This document shows, piece after piece, positions 10,677-23,440 of a stretch of DNA of 64,000 nt. Positions within the stretch are counted from its first letter, which is position 1, and the number at the start of each line of letters is the position of its first letter. A program made the position numbers and the translations under genes. The stretch is from Callorhinus ursinus. Lineage: Eukaryota > Chordata > Mammalia > Carnivora > Otariidae. Location of the stretch: assembly GCF_003265705.1 (NCBI RefSeq), contig NW_020312785.1:18380968-18444967 (forward strand). Reading direction: 5' to 3'. Under the pieces are notes generated by a model that saw nothing but the letters and a program-made list of their open reading frames with translations, was not told the DNA's origin and ran no database searches.

Positions 10677-11410
10677 GTAGCCATCCTAATAGGTGTGAGG
10701 TGTTATCTCATTGTGGTTTTGATTTGCATTTCTCTTAAATTATTAGTGATTTTGAACATCTTCCCATCTGCTTGTTGGCTATTTGTATACCATCTTTGAA
10801 GAAACATCTTTTTCCCATTTTTAAACTGGGTTATTTGATTTGCTGTTGTTGAGTTGTAGGACTTCTTTATGTATTATGGATGTTAACTCCTTATCAGATA
10901 TATGATTTCCAAATAATTTTTCCCATTCCATAGATTGCTTTTTTACTCTGTTGGTAGTGTCCTCTGGTATATAAATTTTTAAGTTGCATATAGTCTCATT
11001 TGTTTATTTTTGCTTTTGTTGCTTATATTTTCAGTGTCATATCCAAGAAACCATTGCCAAATCCAATATCATGAAGTTTTTCTTTTTTTTTCTTTTAGGA
11101 GTTATAGTTTTAGGTCTTACATTTAGGTCTTACATTTTGAGTTAATTTTTGTATATGGTATAAAGTTTCAACTTCATTCTTCTGCATGTGGGTATTCAAT
11201 TTTCCCAATACCATTTATTGACTGTCCTTTCCCTATTGAATGGTCTTGGAATCTTTGCCGAAGATCATTTGATTACATACACGAGTGTTTGTTTCTGGGC
11301 TCTCTATTTAATTCCAACGGTTTATTTGTCTTTATGCCAGTACCATACTGTTTGATTACAGTGTTTTAAAGGCATTTATTTTCACAAGTTTCATATATAC
11401 TCTGACAATG

Positions 11411-13065
11411 CTTTTATCCTAAAATAAAGTCTTAGTTTATAAATTTTCATAAATAGTACTGTATTATAATCTCATTCAGTTTTTACTATAGTCATTCAAG
11501 TCTATAATTTTAAGATCTCTCTGTGTTGCTGACTGTGTTGCTTCTACCTGCTGCATGATGTTCTCAAGTATGCATCTGCCATAATTTAATTAGTGATTTC
11601 CTTAGGAATAAACAATTAGTTTATCTCTAATTTCCTATTGATGCAAATACTTTCTAGGTGAAAATATTTGTATATGTCCTCTTAATAGACTTGTACAACA
11701 ATTTTTCTTATATTTTTAGCTAAGAATGGGATCATTGTATCATAGTTCAAAACTTAATTAATAAAAAAAATCCAGATTGCTTTTGACAATAATTGTCATT
11801 TTATATTCTCACCTGTTGTGCATAAAAATTCCCATCTCCTCATATCCTTGAGGATACTTGGTATTACCAAGGTATTAATTAGGTTTCTAATTGTTGCCAT
11901 TTTGATAGATATGAAGTGGCATGTTAATGTTCTTTTAATTTTCATTTTTATGATTATTAGTGATTTGGAGCATCTTGTAATATGCTTGGACATCTCCTGT
12001 TACAAATTGCTTATTTATATCCCTTGTCTATAATTTCTATTGTGTTTTCTATCATTTTTGTTTATTTTTCAGGAGCTCTTGGTATATTTCAGCTATTAAC
12101 CCATTGTCAGTTATAGATACTGCAAATACTTTCCCCAGTCTATAATCTATGTATTTCACTTAATCTATTATGGCCTTTTTTGAATAGAAAATTTAAATTT
12201 CAATACAGTCAAATCATGCTTTCTTTATCATTTGTGCTTCTTGAAATCTTTCTTCAACCATAGGTCACAAAAGTGTTCTACTACATGTTCATCTATTGGG
12301 TCTATAAACTTACCTTTTATGTGTAGCTCAATAATTCTGAATTTTTCTTTGTTCATAGTTTAAGGCATGAGTTCTCCTTAGAGTATGCCAGCAATCCTGA
12401 AGTTATCTATATAGAAATGTATTCTGTTCTTGCCCTGTGGTTTACTTTTACCACATATCAATTTCTTGTACATATATAGTTTTATTTCTGACCTCTATAT
12501 TCAGTGGTCTGCTTATCTGTTCTACAATATCATATTATTTTAATTGCTTTGGATTTCAGTTTTATCAATATATTTTAAAATCTGTCCTTACTTGTTTTAG
12601 TTTTCAAAGATGATTAAACACTTTGCCAATCATTATTTTTTTATTTCAACATAATTTTTCCAAATTCCCCTAAAATTCTTCTGAGATTCCATATGGAATT
12701 GTATTGAATTTAATTTATGGAGTATTGAATTCCTTAAAATGTTTAGTAAGATAATTTATAAACATATATTTCTCCATATATTGATGTCATATTTTTTATC
12801 TTTTATTTAAAATTCTTATGTAATGATCTTATGTGTTCTATGATAGGTTACTTCTTAGATTCTTTACAAATTTGTTGTTAGAATAGATTACTCCTTTTCC
12901 TCTACATTTTCTATGTTTTCTGGGGACATAAGGGGGTGTTCTAGATAGATGATCTTATCCTGTGAAAAGAATGACAGTTTTACAGATTTCTTGCCAGTAT
13001 TTAGAGCATCTATGCATTTTTCTTTCTTGTAGGATTATCTGAGTACTGGGTCTGCCATTTACCAG
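11411..13065 (-). mobile_element. Older L1M (L1M4/ME-like) antisense
   Basis: Antisense L1 sequence of a second, more diverged copy, for example 'tagatatgaagtggcatgtt' near 11908 and 'tattaacccattgtcagtta' near 12094 (ORF2 C-terminal region on the minus strand). Heavily interrupted. The boundary with the preceding L1M is approximate. Confidence 0.65.
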
Positions 13066-13079
13066 TTTTATCAGTTCAG

Positions 13080-14765
13080 GCAGAAAGCAAAAAATGATTT
13101 GACAATTAATATAAACAATTATTAACAGGGGATTGGAATAACAGGAGATTGACTACTGAGGAGTAAAATACTATAAAGAGTAGAGGAATAGCGTGTATAG
13201 GAAGCAGCCACCATCCACAAGGATAAGAAAGAATACCCAAGGAGGGAAAAAAATCTAGGAGACCCCTCCTAACCCAGGACTGAGATCCAAACTTCATTGG
13301 AGAGAGTGCAGCCATGGCTTACTGGTCAGCAAAGATGTTGGCTGAGGCTGCAGGGCCATCCAAGAGTGTTCTGGATGGATCCTAGAGGAAGCCATCCACA
13401 GGGAGTTACCATGTTGGCAGTGTTGGCTGGGAAGCCATTCCGTAGGGTGCTGGGGGGAAGCTGCCCTGGGGATATGCTCACCTTAGAACTCTCTGTGAAG
13501 CTGCTCCTTGGGTGTGCCTGGGAAAGCCTTTTATGGGGAAGTTGTTGGTTCACAACTCTCTTGGGGGCTTCCCTGGTGTAATCTGAAACTGGCCCCTCTA
13601 CTGCTGGGCAGGGAGAGACTGAAGAAAGAGGCAGGTCACTCCAGGTTGGTAGGTGGCAGTTTTGATAAGAAAAGGGAACTTACACATGAGACTTGTCTTG
13701 AGTGCCAGCAAGACAAATGGCTCCCTGCACCTGCCTGCCAAATCTTAAAAGCTTATAAAGAGGCCTTAACTGGGTTCAGTCATATATATCAAGCAGATGT
13801 TCTCAATACCACATAATTATGTGTCCTTGGAACAGCCTCTGGGAGTAGAAAAGGCAAGTGGAACTCCTATTCCAACGACAGGAAGGGGGGTGAGGAGCCT
13901 CTGATTCCCAGGTCGAGCTCAAGGGTCACCTGGTGGTCACTTCTTTTCAATGACCTTCCCCCTCAGAAGCACGGGGTTAACAGCATTCTGCCGTGCCACC
14001 TCCCAAGAGCATGCCGGAGAAGCTGTTCCCAGCAGCTTCATCCTGGTGACTCTTCACTAACAAGCCCCCAGAGAAGAAGCTGTCCATAGGGAATTGCCAC
14101 ATGCTGTAGCCCGGTGGGTGCTGTTGGAAGCATGTGCTGTAGAAGCCACACAGGCTGCAGGAGTCTGGTACTGCAGAAGCTGTGTTGCATATGTTCCAGG
14201 AGCCTGTTTAGAGGAGCCCATCAGAACCAGGAGAAGAAACCCCTCCCCGCCAGTGTGCCGTCAGCACCTTTTACTGAAAAAGCTTAATACCATTCAGCCT
14301 GCAAAGAAGACATATGTACAGGGTGCTATGAGTGGAATTGGGCTTTCCCAGGTTCATCTGTTGACATTCTAACCCCTAGTCCCTTAGAATTGATTGTATT
14401 TGAAGATAGGGTCCTTAAACAGGTCTTTAAGGTTAAATGAGGTCATTAGGGTGGGCCCTAACCCACCATTTCTGGTGTTCTTATGAGAAGAGGAGGTTGG
14501 GATACAGACCAGTACAAAAGGAAGTCATGAAGGCAAAAGGAGAAAATGACCATCTACAAGCCAGGGAGAGAGGCCTCAGAATAAAACCAACTCTGCTGAG
14601 AATCCATCTCAGACTTCTAGCCTCCAGAATTATGAGAAAATAGATTTCTGTTGTTTAAGCAACCCAGGTTGTGGTACTTGGTTATGGCAGCCCTAGCAAA
14701 CTAACACACAGGGTCTATGTCTATTACTGAACAGCGGTGAAGAGCAGATGTGTAGCGGAGACATT
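13080..14765 (+). repeat. Unclassified GC-richer interspersed repeat
   Basis: A GC-richer block that stands out from its AT-rich surroundings. It feels like a known mammalian repeat (phrases such as 'aggagattgactactgagga' and 'ccattcagcctgcaaagaag'), but I cannot name the family. It was split by the solo LTR at 14324-14708; the text before and after the LTR joins cleanly across the 'caggg' duplication. ORFs of 92-102 codons here have no domain. Confidence 0.5.
14324..14708 (+). mobile_element. Solo LTR, MaLR/ERVL type
   Basis: It starts TG ('tgctatgagtggaattgggc') and ends CA ('gcagccctagcaaactaaca' then 'ca'). Inside are 'agatagggtcctt', 'aaatgaggtcattagggtgg', 'cttatgagaagagg' and 'ctccagaattatgagaaaat', typical of MLT1/MaLR-like LTRs. 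Perfect 5-bp duplications 'caggg' at 14319-14323 and 14709-14713 fit an ERVL-class integration. There is no internal region, so it is a solo LTR. The minus-strand counterpart at 32749-33148 belongs to the same family. Confidence 0.75.
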
Positions 14766-14954
14766 ACAAACTGATAACTGACACATTGGGTTTATAAGCT
14801 TAGAAAGTTAAAAACATTCTCTGAACCTGTTTTCTTCTCTTAAAAATGGAATCCTTGCCAAAATTGAAAGTTTTTTTTCAAACTTTTAAGAGTTACTTCC
14901 ATTTTCTCCCTCTCAGTCACCTAGAGGACTTTCTTATTCACAGAATTTCAGGTA

Positions 14955-15178
14955 GACCCCAACCTTTGGAATCAGAAAAACTTGTTTATTTTGGCACTGA
15001 TTGGCTCCGTGACCTCAGCTAAGTACTTAACTCTGTGAACCTCACTTTCTTTCTATGGAAAATGAGGGTTATAAAACTTACCACATTATGATGTTGTAAG
15101 GATGAAATGAGAGAATATATAGATATAAAACCCTCAGGTCTGTGCTCGGCACACAATTAGTGCTGGTTAAATTGCAGA
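14955..15178 (-). mobile_element. MIR SINE
   Basis: Reverse complement of MIR: 'tttggaatcagaaaaactt', 'gtgacctcagctaagtactt', 'aacctcactttctttctatg', 'atgttgtaaggatgaaatga', ending with 'cggcacacaattagtgctgg'. Confidence 0.85.
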
Positions 15179-16580
15179 ATATTGTCATTTTTGCCACTCT
15201 GATGTCAAACAGAATGACTCTTAATAATCTCTGAAACTTGTATTTGTTGCTGAACAAACTGAACTGAATAGATTTTCGATGGGAGACCTGTAGACATAAC
15301 AAAAGGCAGTGTATGTGCATGTTGGGGACGGGGGAGTATGTTTAGATAGAGTAAGTATCTACCTAGTACCTTTAAAATCAAGAAAATGTCTGATTACCTG
15401 TAGTGCGGTGTGGCTGGCTGGCCACACAGGAGCATCTTGCCATTCTAGTGTTACAGGAGATAAGAGGTCTCACTGAGTACCCAGGAAAGAAAACAACAAC
15501 AACAAAAACCCCAAACAGAGAACAAAACTCCTGAAATGAAACAGAAATAAGTTAAATATGTCACCAACAAAGAGTGAAAAGTTAGAGAAAATAGTTATTT
15601 TAAATCTCTGAGAAAGGAACTAGACCAAAGAACATGAAACCCATCAAGCCTCAACTTGTTTTCCAAAAGTCCCTAATTAAATTATGACAGCAAAATCCAA
15701 CAGGTACAAAACAAATCTGATTTTAATAGCTACCAACCTCTTAGCTTTTGTTTTGGGACAACTTTAATAAGGGCTCCCCCACTGTTTCATATTTTAGAAT
15801 CTTTCTCTTAAAGATAAATGGTGGGAATCAATAACTTTATTTTAAATCTTACATCTAAAACAAGGTCATGCAAGGTCTTATGTCTTCAATAAACTGATTA
15901 TTTGAAGCTGAACTTGTGTATTAGTGCTGAGGCGTGAACAAACATAGGACTTTTCAACACCAGTGCAGGAAGAGAAACACACAATTAGATGTTGAGATTT
16001 CTAATACTAAGTGAACAGAACTGATATTTTTAAAATTAAAAATGTGGCTGCTAATTTTTGCTCTCAAGGTACAGACAGTCATACATATAATTACAAGATT
16101 TACTGCTTAATATCCTCTTAGCCACTGAAAGTGATTCTGTTTATGTTAGGAAAAAGAAGCCAAGTAGAAAGGTCATTATGTTGTGTCTGCAGTTCTCACT
16201 CCTAATATGTGAGTCTCATTTATAAGTAGAGGAAAAAAATCAATAACCCTTTTAAGTTGCCTTGGATTCCAAGTGGAAAATGCTTTAACTCACTGCACGG
16301 TGGTGACTTAGAGCCACTGTGAGATATTATGCAACGTTGTTTCACCAAGGATCCCAGCTCACTTCAATAGCTCTTAATTGCATTGTTGAGTCTGTCTTAG
16401 CTGGTGAAGCAAATGAATGCTGTCACTGCTTCCTGAAAGTTTAACGCTTTTATTCATTGGTTGTTCTCTATCATCTTCTTGAAAGTTACTTTTGCTTTTA
16501 TAGAAGTTACCTGGAAAATTAAAGTAGTTTCAGAAACACAGTTCCAACAACCCAGGAATGAAAAACTTCAGGCTCTTTAA
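15179..16580. other. Apparently unique DNA
   Basis: No recognised repeat, exon or RNA. Contains a short 'aacaacaacaaaaac' simple stretch near 15493. The minus-strand ORF at 15078-15320 partly lies in MIR and is not a gene. Confidence 0.4.
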
Positions 16581-16584
16581 TTAT

Positions 16585-17135
16585 GTCCAACTAATATTGG
16601 CTAAGCACCAACTGTGTGTAAGGTCTTACGTATGAGGTGGAACAGCTGACGAGAAATGAGTAAGACAGTTCCTGTTTTCAACAGGCTTTAATTAACCATG
16701 GAGAATGAGTTAAGAAGACAAATATCTACAATTTGAAGTTCTATATAAATGCCATATGAGAAGAGGAAAAAGCTTTGTCTGTACTTCAAAGGTTCAGAGG
16801 AGCTCTGTCCTACACACATCAAATTATAGGGAAGTAAAGGCTTTTGGAGCCTTGAAGGATACATGAAAATTTGAAATGAAGAAGCAGGGAGATTGCTATG
16901 TAGGGGCAAGGCAATTGATAAGTAAAAATGAAGGCAGAATAAAGACAAGACCTTTCCCAAGTTGTAGCCCAGGTAATAGAAACAGATGAATTTGGAAAGT
17001 AGGTGGAGTCCAGGTTGTGAAGGATTTTAAATATGGTGCTTTCTTGAGAAAATTACTAACATGATCCAGGCAAAAGGCCAGAAGGAAGATTGCTCTGGTA
17101 GTAAAGGAAGACTACTCTGGTCAATAAGTATTGGA
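16585..17135 (+). mobile_element. L2 LINE 3' region
   Basis: A mammal-wide L2 pattern: 'ggctaagcaccaactgtgtg', a decayed 'cctgttttcaacaggcttt' segment, 'gtagcccaggtaat', then 'acatgatccaggcaaaaggc' and 'agattgctctggtag'. Very diverged, sense strand. Confidence 0.7.
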
Positions 17136-17324
17136 AAGAGAGGCAAGTAAAGACACAAAATAGATTAGACATCAGATGCTTTTGAAGTATATCATATGTT
17201 GATTAATTAAAGATATAACTATTTTCCTGGGACAGGTTCTGAATTTATGCCCCCCAAATGTGGGTTCTAATGCCATTTTCCATGAAATATGTGAGTTTAG
17301 TAAGAGTGAGGAAATAACATACGT

Positions 17325-17545
17325 ATGTACCAGCTACATGCCAGACACTGTTTTGGATACTCTCCATGTTTCATCTCTAATATCCACAGCAATTATTTAG
17401 GTAGGCATCAATAACTTCACTCTCAGATAAGGAACTAAGGCAGAGTGTGTAGGTAACTTGCAAAATGTCGGAGAATGGTTAAATAGCAGGGTTGAGATTT
17501 GAGCCAAGTATTTCTGACCAAAACCTGTGCTCACCCAACTCGAGG
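17325..17545 (+). mobile_element. MIR SINE
   Basis: Sense MIR: 'accagctacatgccagacac', 'caattatttaggtaggc', 'cagataaggaactaaggcag', 'gtaacttgcaaaatgtc', 'gcagggttgagatttgagcc'. Confidence 0.85.
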
Positions 17546-17619
17546 ATTGAATCAGTTCCTTCCAGCCTTGCCTTAACTCTACATCTTTTTGCATATTCCT
17601 CAATATCTTAGCTTCTTTT

Positions 17620-17705
17620 TTAATAAATTAGGGTAGTAACTTCAAATTTGTTGGGTTGTTTAAATTAAAATGACTGTCTCATAGTTAGTGTTCCATAAAT
17701 TACTT
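17620..17705 (-). mobile_element. MIR fragment
   Basis: Antisense MIR tail: 'agggtagtaacttc', 'gttgggttgtttaaattaaa', 'catagttagtgttccataaa'. Confidence 0.6.
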
Positions 17706-18785
17706 TTTGAAGGAGGATGAAATTAAGGATACTGTAAAGAAGAATCTATAAATGATGATACTTCCTTGTCTTCAAAGTAAATGATACTATTCATCAGTGA
17801 TTAAAAAAAATTTTTATTCTTTTATTTTAGTTCTCATAGCCACTCCATAACCCATCTTTAATTCATATCATTTTATTATCCCAGATTCTTTTTAATTTCT
17901 CTACCTCATCCCATATGTTGCATATCAAGCAATAACCCCACAAAATTCCTAAATATGAACATGTGAATGTTCTGAGCAGGTATAGTATAAGCAACTTAAA
18001 GTACTTCATTAATGTAACGTATTATATATACTTTACTTTAATCTCCATTGGTGGAAGATTAGGTGACCTTGAATTGATTTGCTTTCCCATTTATTTTTTT
18101 TCCATGTGCTTTGACAAATAGGATAAGGAAGTAAGGGTGAGTGTTTCCAGGTGGTTCTGGTAGAAAATTTGATGCACACTATGGAGCAATGTGTTAAATA
18201 TATACACACCAATAAAATAATGTTCACAAAAAATATGGCATTCACAAAAAAATAAAAAGAATATGATGTACAACAAAACATAATTTATATAAATTAAAAA
18301 TATGTGCATACAAGAAAGAAGCATTTTGAAAGAACACATACCAACAAAACCATGTTAAACCCATTAGAATGTTTGCCTGTGGTAGAGGGGGAAGGGCCTG
18401 GGCTATGGGAATATAATGGAATGACGAATAAAGCAAGTGTGGGTTTGTGTGGGCCAGTGCTGATAATGTACCATGAAATGAGTGCTATGATTAGTCAACC
18501 TTCTGCACCAGAGTCCTTTTGAAATTAGTAGAAGAATGGACTCCTGATGAACTTTGAAAGAGAAGGGAATCTAAGCTTGAGTCAAAGAAATTATCCTACA
18601 TCAAAAAGTGGGAAGTATTTAAAAAGGTAATCTCGATGACACAAGGATAAACAAGAAACGGCAGCATGGAGATTAAGAATGTAAAGCTATATCTGGGCAG
18701 TCTCCACAGAATCTTACTTTTTGTTCTGAATAATCTACTTTCTAAGTTCGACTCTGCTCCTTGGAAGCAGCAGGGTTCAGGAAGA
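17706..18785. other. No recognised feature
   Basis: AT-rich. Overlapping short ORFs on both strands (18033-18522) are typical of stop-poor AT-rich DNA and show no domain. Confidence 0.4.
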
Positions 18786-18789
18786 AAGC

Positions 18790-19000
18790 AGGGATCTTTG
18801 GAATCAAGAATTGTTGGATTTAAATTGCAGGGTTTATAACTTCTTGTTGAAGACCAGATCATGCTACTCAATCTCTTAAAATTTGAGCATATCCATACAT
18901 AAAATAGCCACTTTACTGTGTTGATGTGAGAAATAGATGAGTAAAATACTTAACTGTCTAGCACTGGGCTAGGTTCAAGGTAAGCAAACTATCAGTGGTA
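18790..19000 (-). mobile_element. MIR SINE, diverged
   Basis: Antisense MIR: 'tttggaatcaagaattg', 'ctactcaatctcttaaaatt', 'aaaatagccac', 'tgatgtgagaaatagatgag', 'ctgtctagcactgggctagg'. Confidence 0.7.
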
Positions 19001-19034
19001 GTTCCTATATGCTTCATCTTTCCCAGACATTGCT

Positions 19035-19335
19035 ACTCATGGCATTCATTCAAAAAACCCTGAACGAGACGCTACTGTGGTTTATGCACTGGATACACAA
19101 AAATGGAGGCAACATACCTATGCTTTCAATGTACTTGTAGTCTAGTGGAAAAAAACAGAGTTAAACCAAAAATTATAGGTTGAGAAATACAATGATGAAG
19201 GCCTATACTGGGTGGTAGAGGGACAGACAGAAAGGGACTAAGAATCAGATAACATTTCTTGGAAGAGAAGGTAACTCGAGTGCTGTCATGTAGATTTCGT
19301 AAGAGATAGTAAGGATGCAAAATTCCAAAAGAAAT
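19035..19335 (+). mobile_element. L2 LINE 3' region
   Basis: 'gcattcattcaaaaaac', 'gatacacaaaaatgg', 'aatgtacttgtagtctagtg', then 'agataacatttcttggaaga'. This is the usual L2 order in sense orientation. Confidence 0.65.
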
Positions 19336-22145
19336 CTTTTGTGTGAAGAACATCTCTAAACTCTAGTTCATGGCCATTCCAATTCATTAGAACTGGTAAG
19401 TGAGTATTTTAGTTGGTCTTCCATTATAAGATTTTATTTTCTAGTAAATTAATTTGTAGTTCCTGAATACTTAACTGTGTGATAAAATTGCCTACCAGGC
19501 TTCTCAAACTGACCCATTTCCACACTCTTCCTTTATATGTTACTTATTTCACGTGCTTTGCTAAGAAACTCAATGGGACAGTGTGGGGCTAATTTTGTTT
19601 TCCGTAACTTTGACTTTTTTTTAGAGCCTTGAAAACCCTGGGAACTATTTTTCTAAACTCTGATTTAATCCATATATATTTGTTCAGTGTTTGTGTTTCA
19701 TGCTTCTTTTTGTTAAATGAATATTATTTTAAACATACACTTATACATTTGTGTATATTTACACACACACACGCATCTTTTTCCTTAAAAGGAGAAAATA
19801 ATAAAGGCTATGTTTGGAGAGGGCACTATAAACCCAATATGTGATAGTGATGTCAAATATTTTTCCTTTACAACTTCTACTGAAATGGCAAGACTTTCCT
19901 GAAACAACATTTAGTGTTTGTTTTTAAAACAAACCCATGGGTTTACTTTGTAAAAACTCATGAATGTTTTTTTATTCATCCCATATCCTTTTCAGGGTTG
20001 CTCCGTGCCAAAGGAAATATGATTAAGGCAGCTCAGGAAGAGTTTTGGTCAGCAATAAAATACAATGGATATATCTTGTGGGGAATTCAAAAGGGAGAAT
20101 GGGAAAATCTGCATGGACATCCTTAGGGGAGCAAGTTATAACTCTTAAACTCTTGTCAAATGATAACTTAGTCTTTTAAAAATACGTTCACCCTCAAATT
20201 GATAACAATAACTTAAATTTAGCTCCAACGCTTCTCTTTTAAAAAAAAAAACTACTAAGTCCTAAAATTTTTATAAAGCCCAGTGGCAATACTAAAGCTG
20301 ATATTGACAAAACACTTAAATAGATCTATTCCGTGTATGTTCACTTTCGTGGTTTAGATAGTTTAAGATGTAGTTTACTCTGGGAATTTTTCTCTCCTTG
20401 CCTTAAATATTGACTGAGTTTGAAATAAAATATGTTTATGATGAAACCTATGAGAAAGGAGTTCTACTGAAAGCTGCCCCTCCATCCCCAGACTGAAGAA
20501 TGCATCAGGGTTTAGAACTCGCTTCGATGTCAGTAGAAATGACACATTCTTCAGAGAGACGTGGGCATAAAGTGAACATGGTTAAGAAAGGAGAGTGCCA
20601 ACAAGGAGTATTTAGGTCCCAAAGTTTTAAGGTGTACAAAAGACATAGAATAAATATCTTCTCCAAAATATATTCAAAACCATGTAAATCACATTGATTC
20701 ACATATTTAACTTTCTCTTTGGAAACCTAACAACTAAGTTCTGAATTTCCCTGCATATTCAATGTGAATGTAAAGAGTGCCACATCCGGGTTACATTCTG
20801 CAGATATCTGTTTCAATAGCTCAGTTGATGTGAACCAGTCAATTATACTAACTAAGTGAAATACAATAAAAAAGGCAGTTAATGGAGAAATGGAACAGAT
20901 TAGTTTGAAAAGTCTTTGTCGCAGTTTGAATATATTGTCTCTTAAAGCTAGATTTGTAAGAGAAAACAGATGTTATGTGCAAGTTTTTGTGTCTTTGCAA
21001 GAAAATAAATATTAATGATGTTGGCTACCTTAAGTAAAGAACATTAAAAATACCTCTCCCTGTGTATGTGTATTTGTTTCAGGCAAACTGTAAAGTTCAC
21101 ACATTCTCTGGAATGTCTGGATGGCCGTGCTAATGCCTGGCAAGTTTTCAAAGAATGTTGGGTGACATGCTTTTACCTTGGCTTTGTATGTGCTTTCTTC
21201 ATGTGCACCAAAGTTCAACTCTGGTCTCAGTGACTGGTCACAAATATTTCATCAGCCTTGGGTTCAACTTCAGTATTTCGAAACCAAATAGTGAATGTTT
21301 AATGCCATGTCATTTTTTTCATCTCCAGCTAATTTGCTCACAGAGGTTATCATCACATTCAGTTAATTTCAGGAACACAAGCAGGTATATCATTTGAATT
21401 TATTTTTGACATCTGAATATGCATTTTAGATGGATAGAACATTCTAGATGTCAGTTGGAGTGGAAAATACCCTTAAATATTTTCTATGTTGAAAATCCAT
21501 TAATCATTGAAAAGTATAGATTATTTCGAAGTTAAAATACATCACTAATTGATGATGCATGAAGTGATTGAGAACTTCAAGTAAGTAAAGTAAGGGAATA
21601 GCATTTATAGCATTAAAGTACTTTAATAATATTTTTGATTTGAAACTACTTACAATTAGGACATGACTTTTTCAAGAAAAAGTTCTCGTTAATTTTTCAC
21701 ATCTTGTGAAAATGAATTATTTTCATTCATTTGAAACATAGTTGTTTCTCACTAATTAAACCTCAAAACAATAGATTCTAAACAAATAGTTTAAGAAGAC
21801 AATTCCTTCTAGATCAAATATATTGAGGCTAAACATTCAGTCAAGAGTTTGAATTCGAGAGCAGAATGAAATAATGACTAATTCTGTGCTTCTGCTTTAC
21901 CCATTGCTTAGGTATTTCTGAGTCTTTACAGTTTACATTGCACTGAGTGTGATTGAAAGTATATTTCAAGAATGGAAAAGCTTTATGGAAAGTGTCATGA
22001 ATTTTGTCACTGATGTATAGCAAGTGTGAAGGTTTATGTGTGTGTTCATATTCATTAATTATATGTTCACAGAGTAGTTGTTACCTACCATAAGATAACC
22101 AGATAACTGACCTTAAGCCAGACAAGCTACATGACATACTAGAGG
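19336..22145. other. Apparently unique DNA
   Basis: 2.8 kb without recognised transposons, which is unusual for this window. Short ORFs (19629, 19914, 20500, 21155) show no homology I recognise. It may include conserved non-coding sequence, which cannot be judged from one genome. Confidence 0.4.
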
Positions 22146-22147
22146 TA

Positions 22148-22632
22148 CAGATTGTCCCCAACTTACTATGGTTCGACTTATGATAATTCCTTTACAATGA
22201 TGCAAAAGCAATATGCATTCAATAGAAATTGTACTTTGAATTTTAGATTTTGATATTTTCCTAAGCTAGCAATCTGCAGTATGATACTCTCATGATGCTG
22301 GGCAGTGGCAGCAAGCCACAACTCCGTCAGCCACATGATCATGAGGGTAAACAATAGTCTATACCCATATAACTATTTCTGTTTTTCACTTTCAATACAG
22401 TGTTCAATAAAATACATGAGATATTAAATAGTTTATCATAAAATAGGCTTTGTGTTAGATGATTTTGCCTGACTGTAGGCTGTTGTAAGAGTTCTGAGCA
22501 CATTAAGTAGTCTAGGCTAAGCTATGATGTTTGGAAGATAAAGTTTATTAAATGCATTTTCAACTTATAATATATTCAACTTACAATAGGTTTTTCAGGA
22601 TATAACCCCACTGTAAGTTGAGAAAGATTTTT
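22148..22632. mobile_element. TIR DNA transposon, Tigger-like MITE
   Basis: The left end 'ccaacttactatggttcgac' is roughly complementary to the right end 'ccccactgtaagttgagaaa'. The interior has the expected 'atgatgctgggcagtggcag' and 'ctaggctaagctatgatgtt' of the 'cgacttacgatggttcgactt' family (Tc1/mariner, Tigger-type). About 485 bp, no transposase. Confidence 0.75.
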
Positions 22633-23005
22633 TTGTTTTGTTTTGTTTTTTATTTTATTATTTTATTTTGTTTTATTATATTAGTCACCATACAATTCAT
22701 CATTAGTTTTCGATGTAGTGATCCATGATTTATTGTTTTCGTATAATACCCAGTGTTCCATGAAATATGTGCCCTCCTTAATACCCATCACCAGGCTAAC
22801 CTATCCCCCCACCTCCCTCTCCTCTAAAACCCTCAGTTTGTTTCTCAAAGCCCATAGTCTCTTATGGTTTGTCTCCCCTTTCAATGACTTTTCAGATGTT
22901 CTTTACATGTTACAAATATGTGCCAAAAAATTGGATAACCTAGAAGAAATGGATAAATTTCTAGAAACATACAGTTTTCTCAGACTGAATCATGAAGAGA
23001 GAGAA
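22633..23005 (-). mobile_element. Carnivore L1 3' end with inverted ORF2 segment
   Basis: 22633-22885 is an antisense L1 3' end: poly-T/TTTTG tract, 'ttagtcaccatacaattcat', 'accctcagtttgtttctca'. It is followed directly, about 22890-23004, by sense ORF2 sequence ('ttggataacctagaagaaat', 'ctagaaacatacag', 'gactgaatcatgaag'). This is a head-to-head arrangement as in twin priming, here with a large internal deletion. The alternative is two separate insertions. Confidence 0.7.
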
Positions 23006-23440
23006 TTATACCTCAGTGAATGTTTTTTTAAATTCCTGCTTGAACAAGGAAAACCTTACACTATATATTGCAGTTAACATTATCAGTATAGCAACACATA
23101 ATCAGTAGTTGCCCACAGAATACAATGGCTGGAACTTGCTTGTGAAGTGATAGAACTGTCAATGTTGCTTACATGTCACCTGTAGTAAGGATGCACTTAT
23201 TAGTCCTTTCTAGGAATGATGCTAAAATTGGTGTATAGGTAAGGAAAGCAGAGCTACAGAGAGAAATTCTAAGATGATTTTGTTACCTTGAAATCCAGTC
23301 ACATTGTTTCAGGCCATGTTTCCTGATCCAAGATTTAAGAGCAGAATTTTCTCAAGGCATCTTATGAGGTTGCATGTACATTTAAAAAGCATTAGAAATA
23401 AAAATGTAAGTGTGGGCTATAATTTTTTTTGAAATTTTCT
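23006..23440. other. No recognised feature
   Basis: Short unassigned stretch between two L1 insertions. Confidence 0.4.

Larger units (their letters stand above)
9675..11410 (-). mobile_element. L1M (L1MA/MB-like) antisense, 3' UTR and ORF2 3' part
   Basis: The 3' end reads 'tttttattgtggtaaaa' on the plus strand. It is followed by the L1M 3' UTR ('agtgtacagttcagtggtgt') and antisense ORF2 (for example 'ccaataccatttattgactg' near 11200 and the 10198-10416 minus frame). Multiple stops. Interrupted by the SINE at 9732 and containing an ATCT microsatellite. Confidence 0.85.

Noticed and set aside
13297..13816. Overlapping 94- and 102-codon ORFs in GC-richer DNA
   Set aside because: They fall in an interspersed repeat. 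The minus strand is also open, and there is no domain or codon signature.
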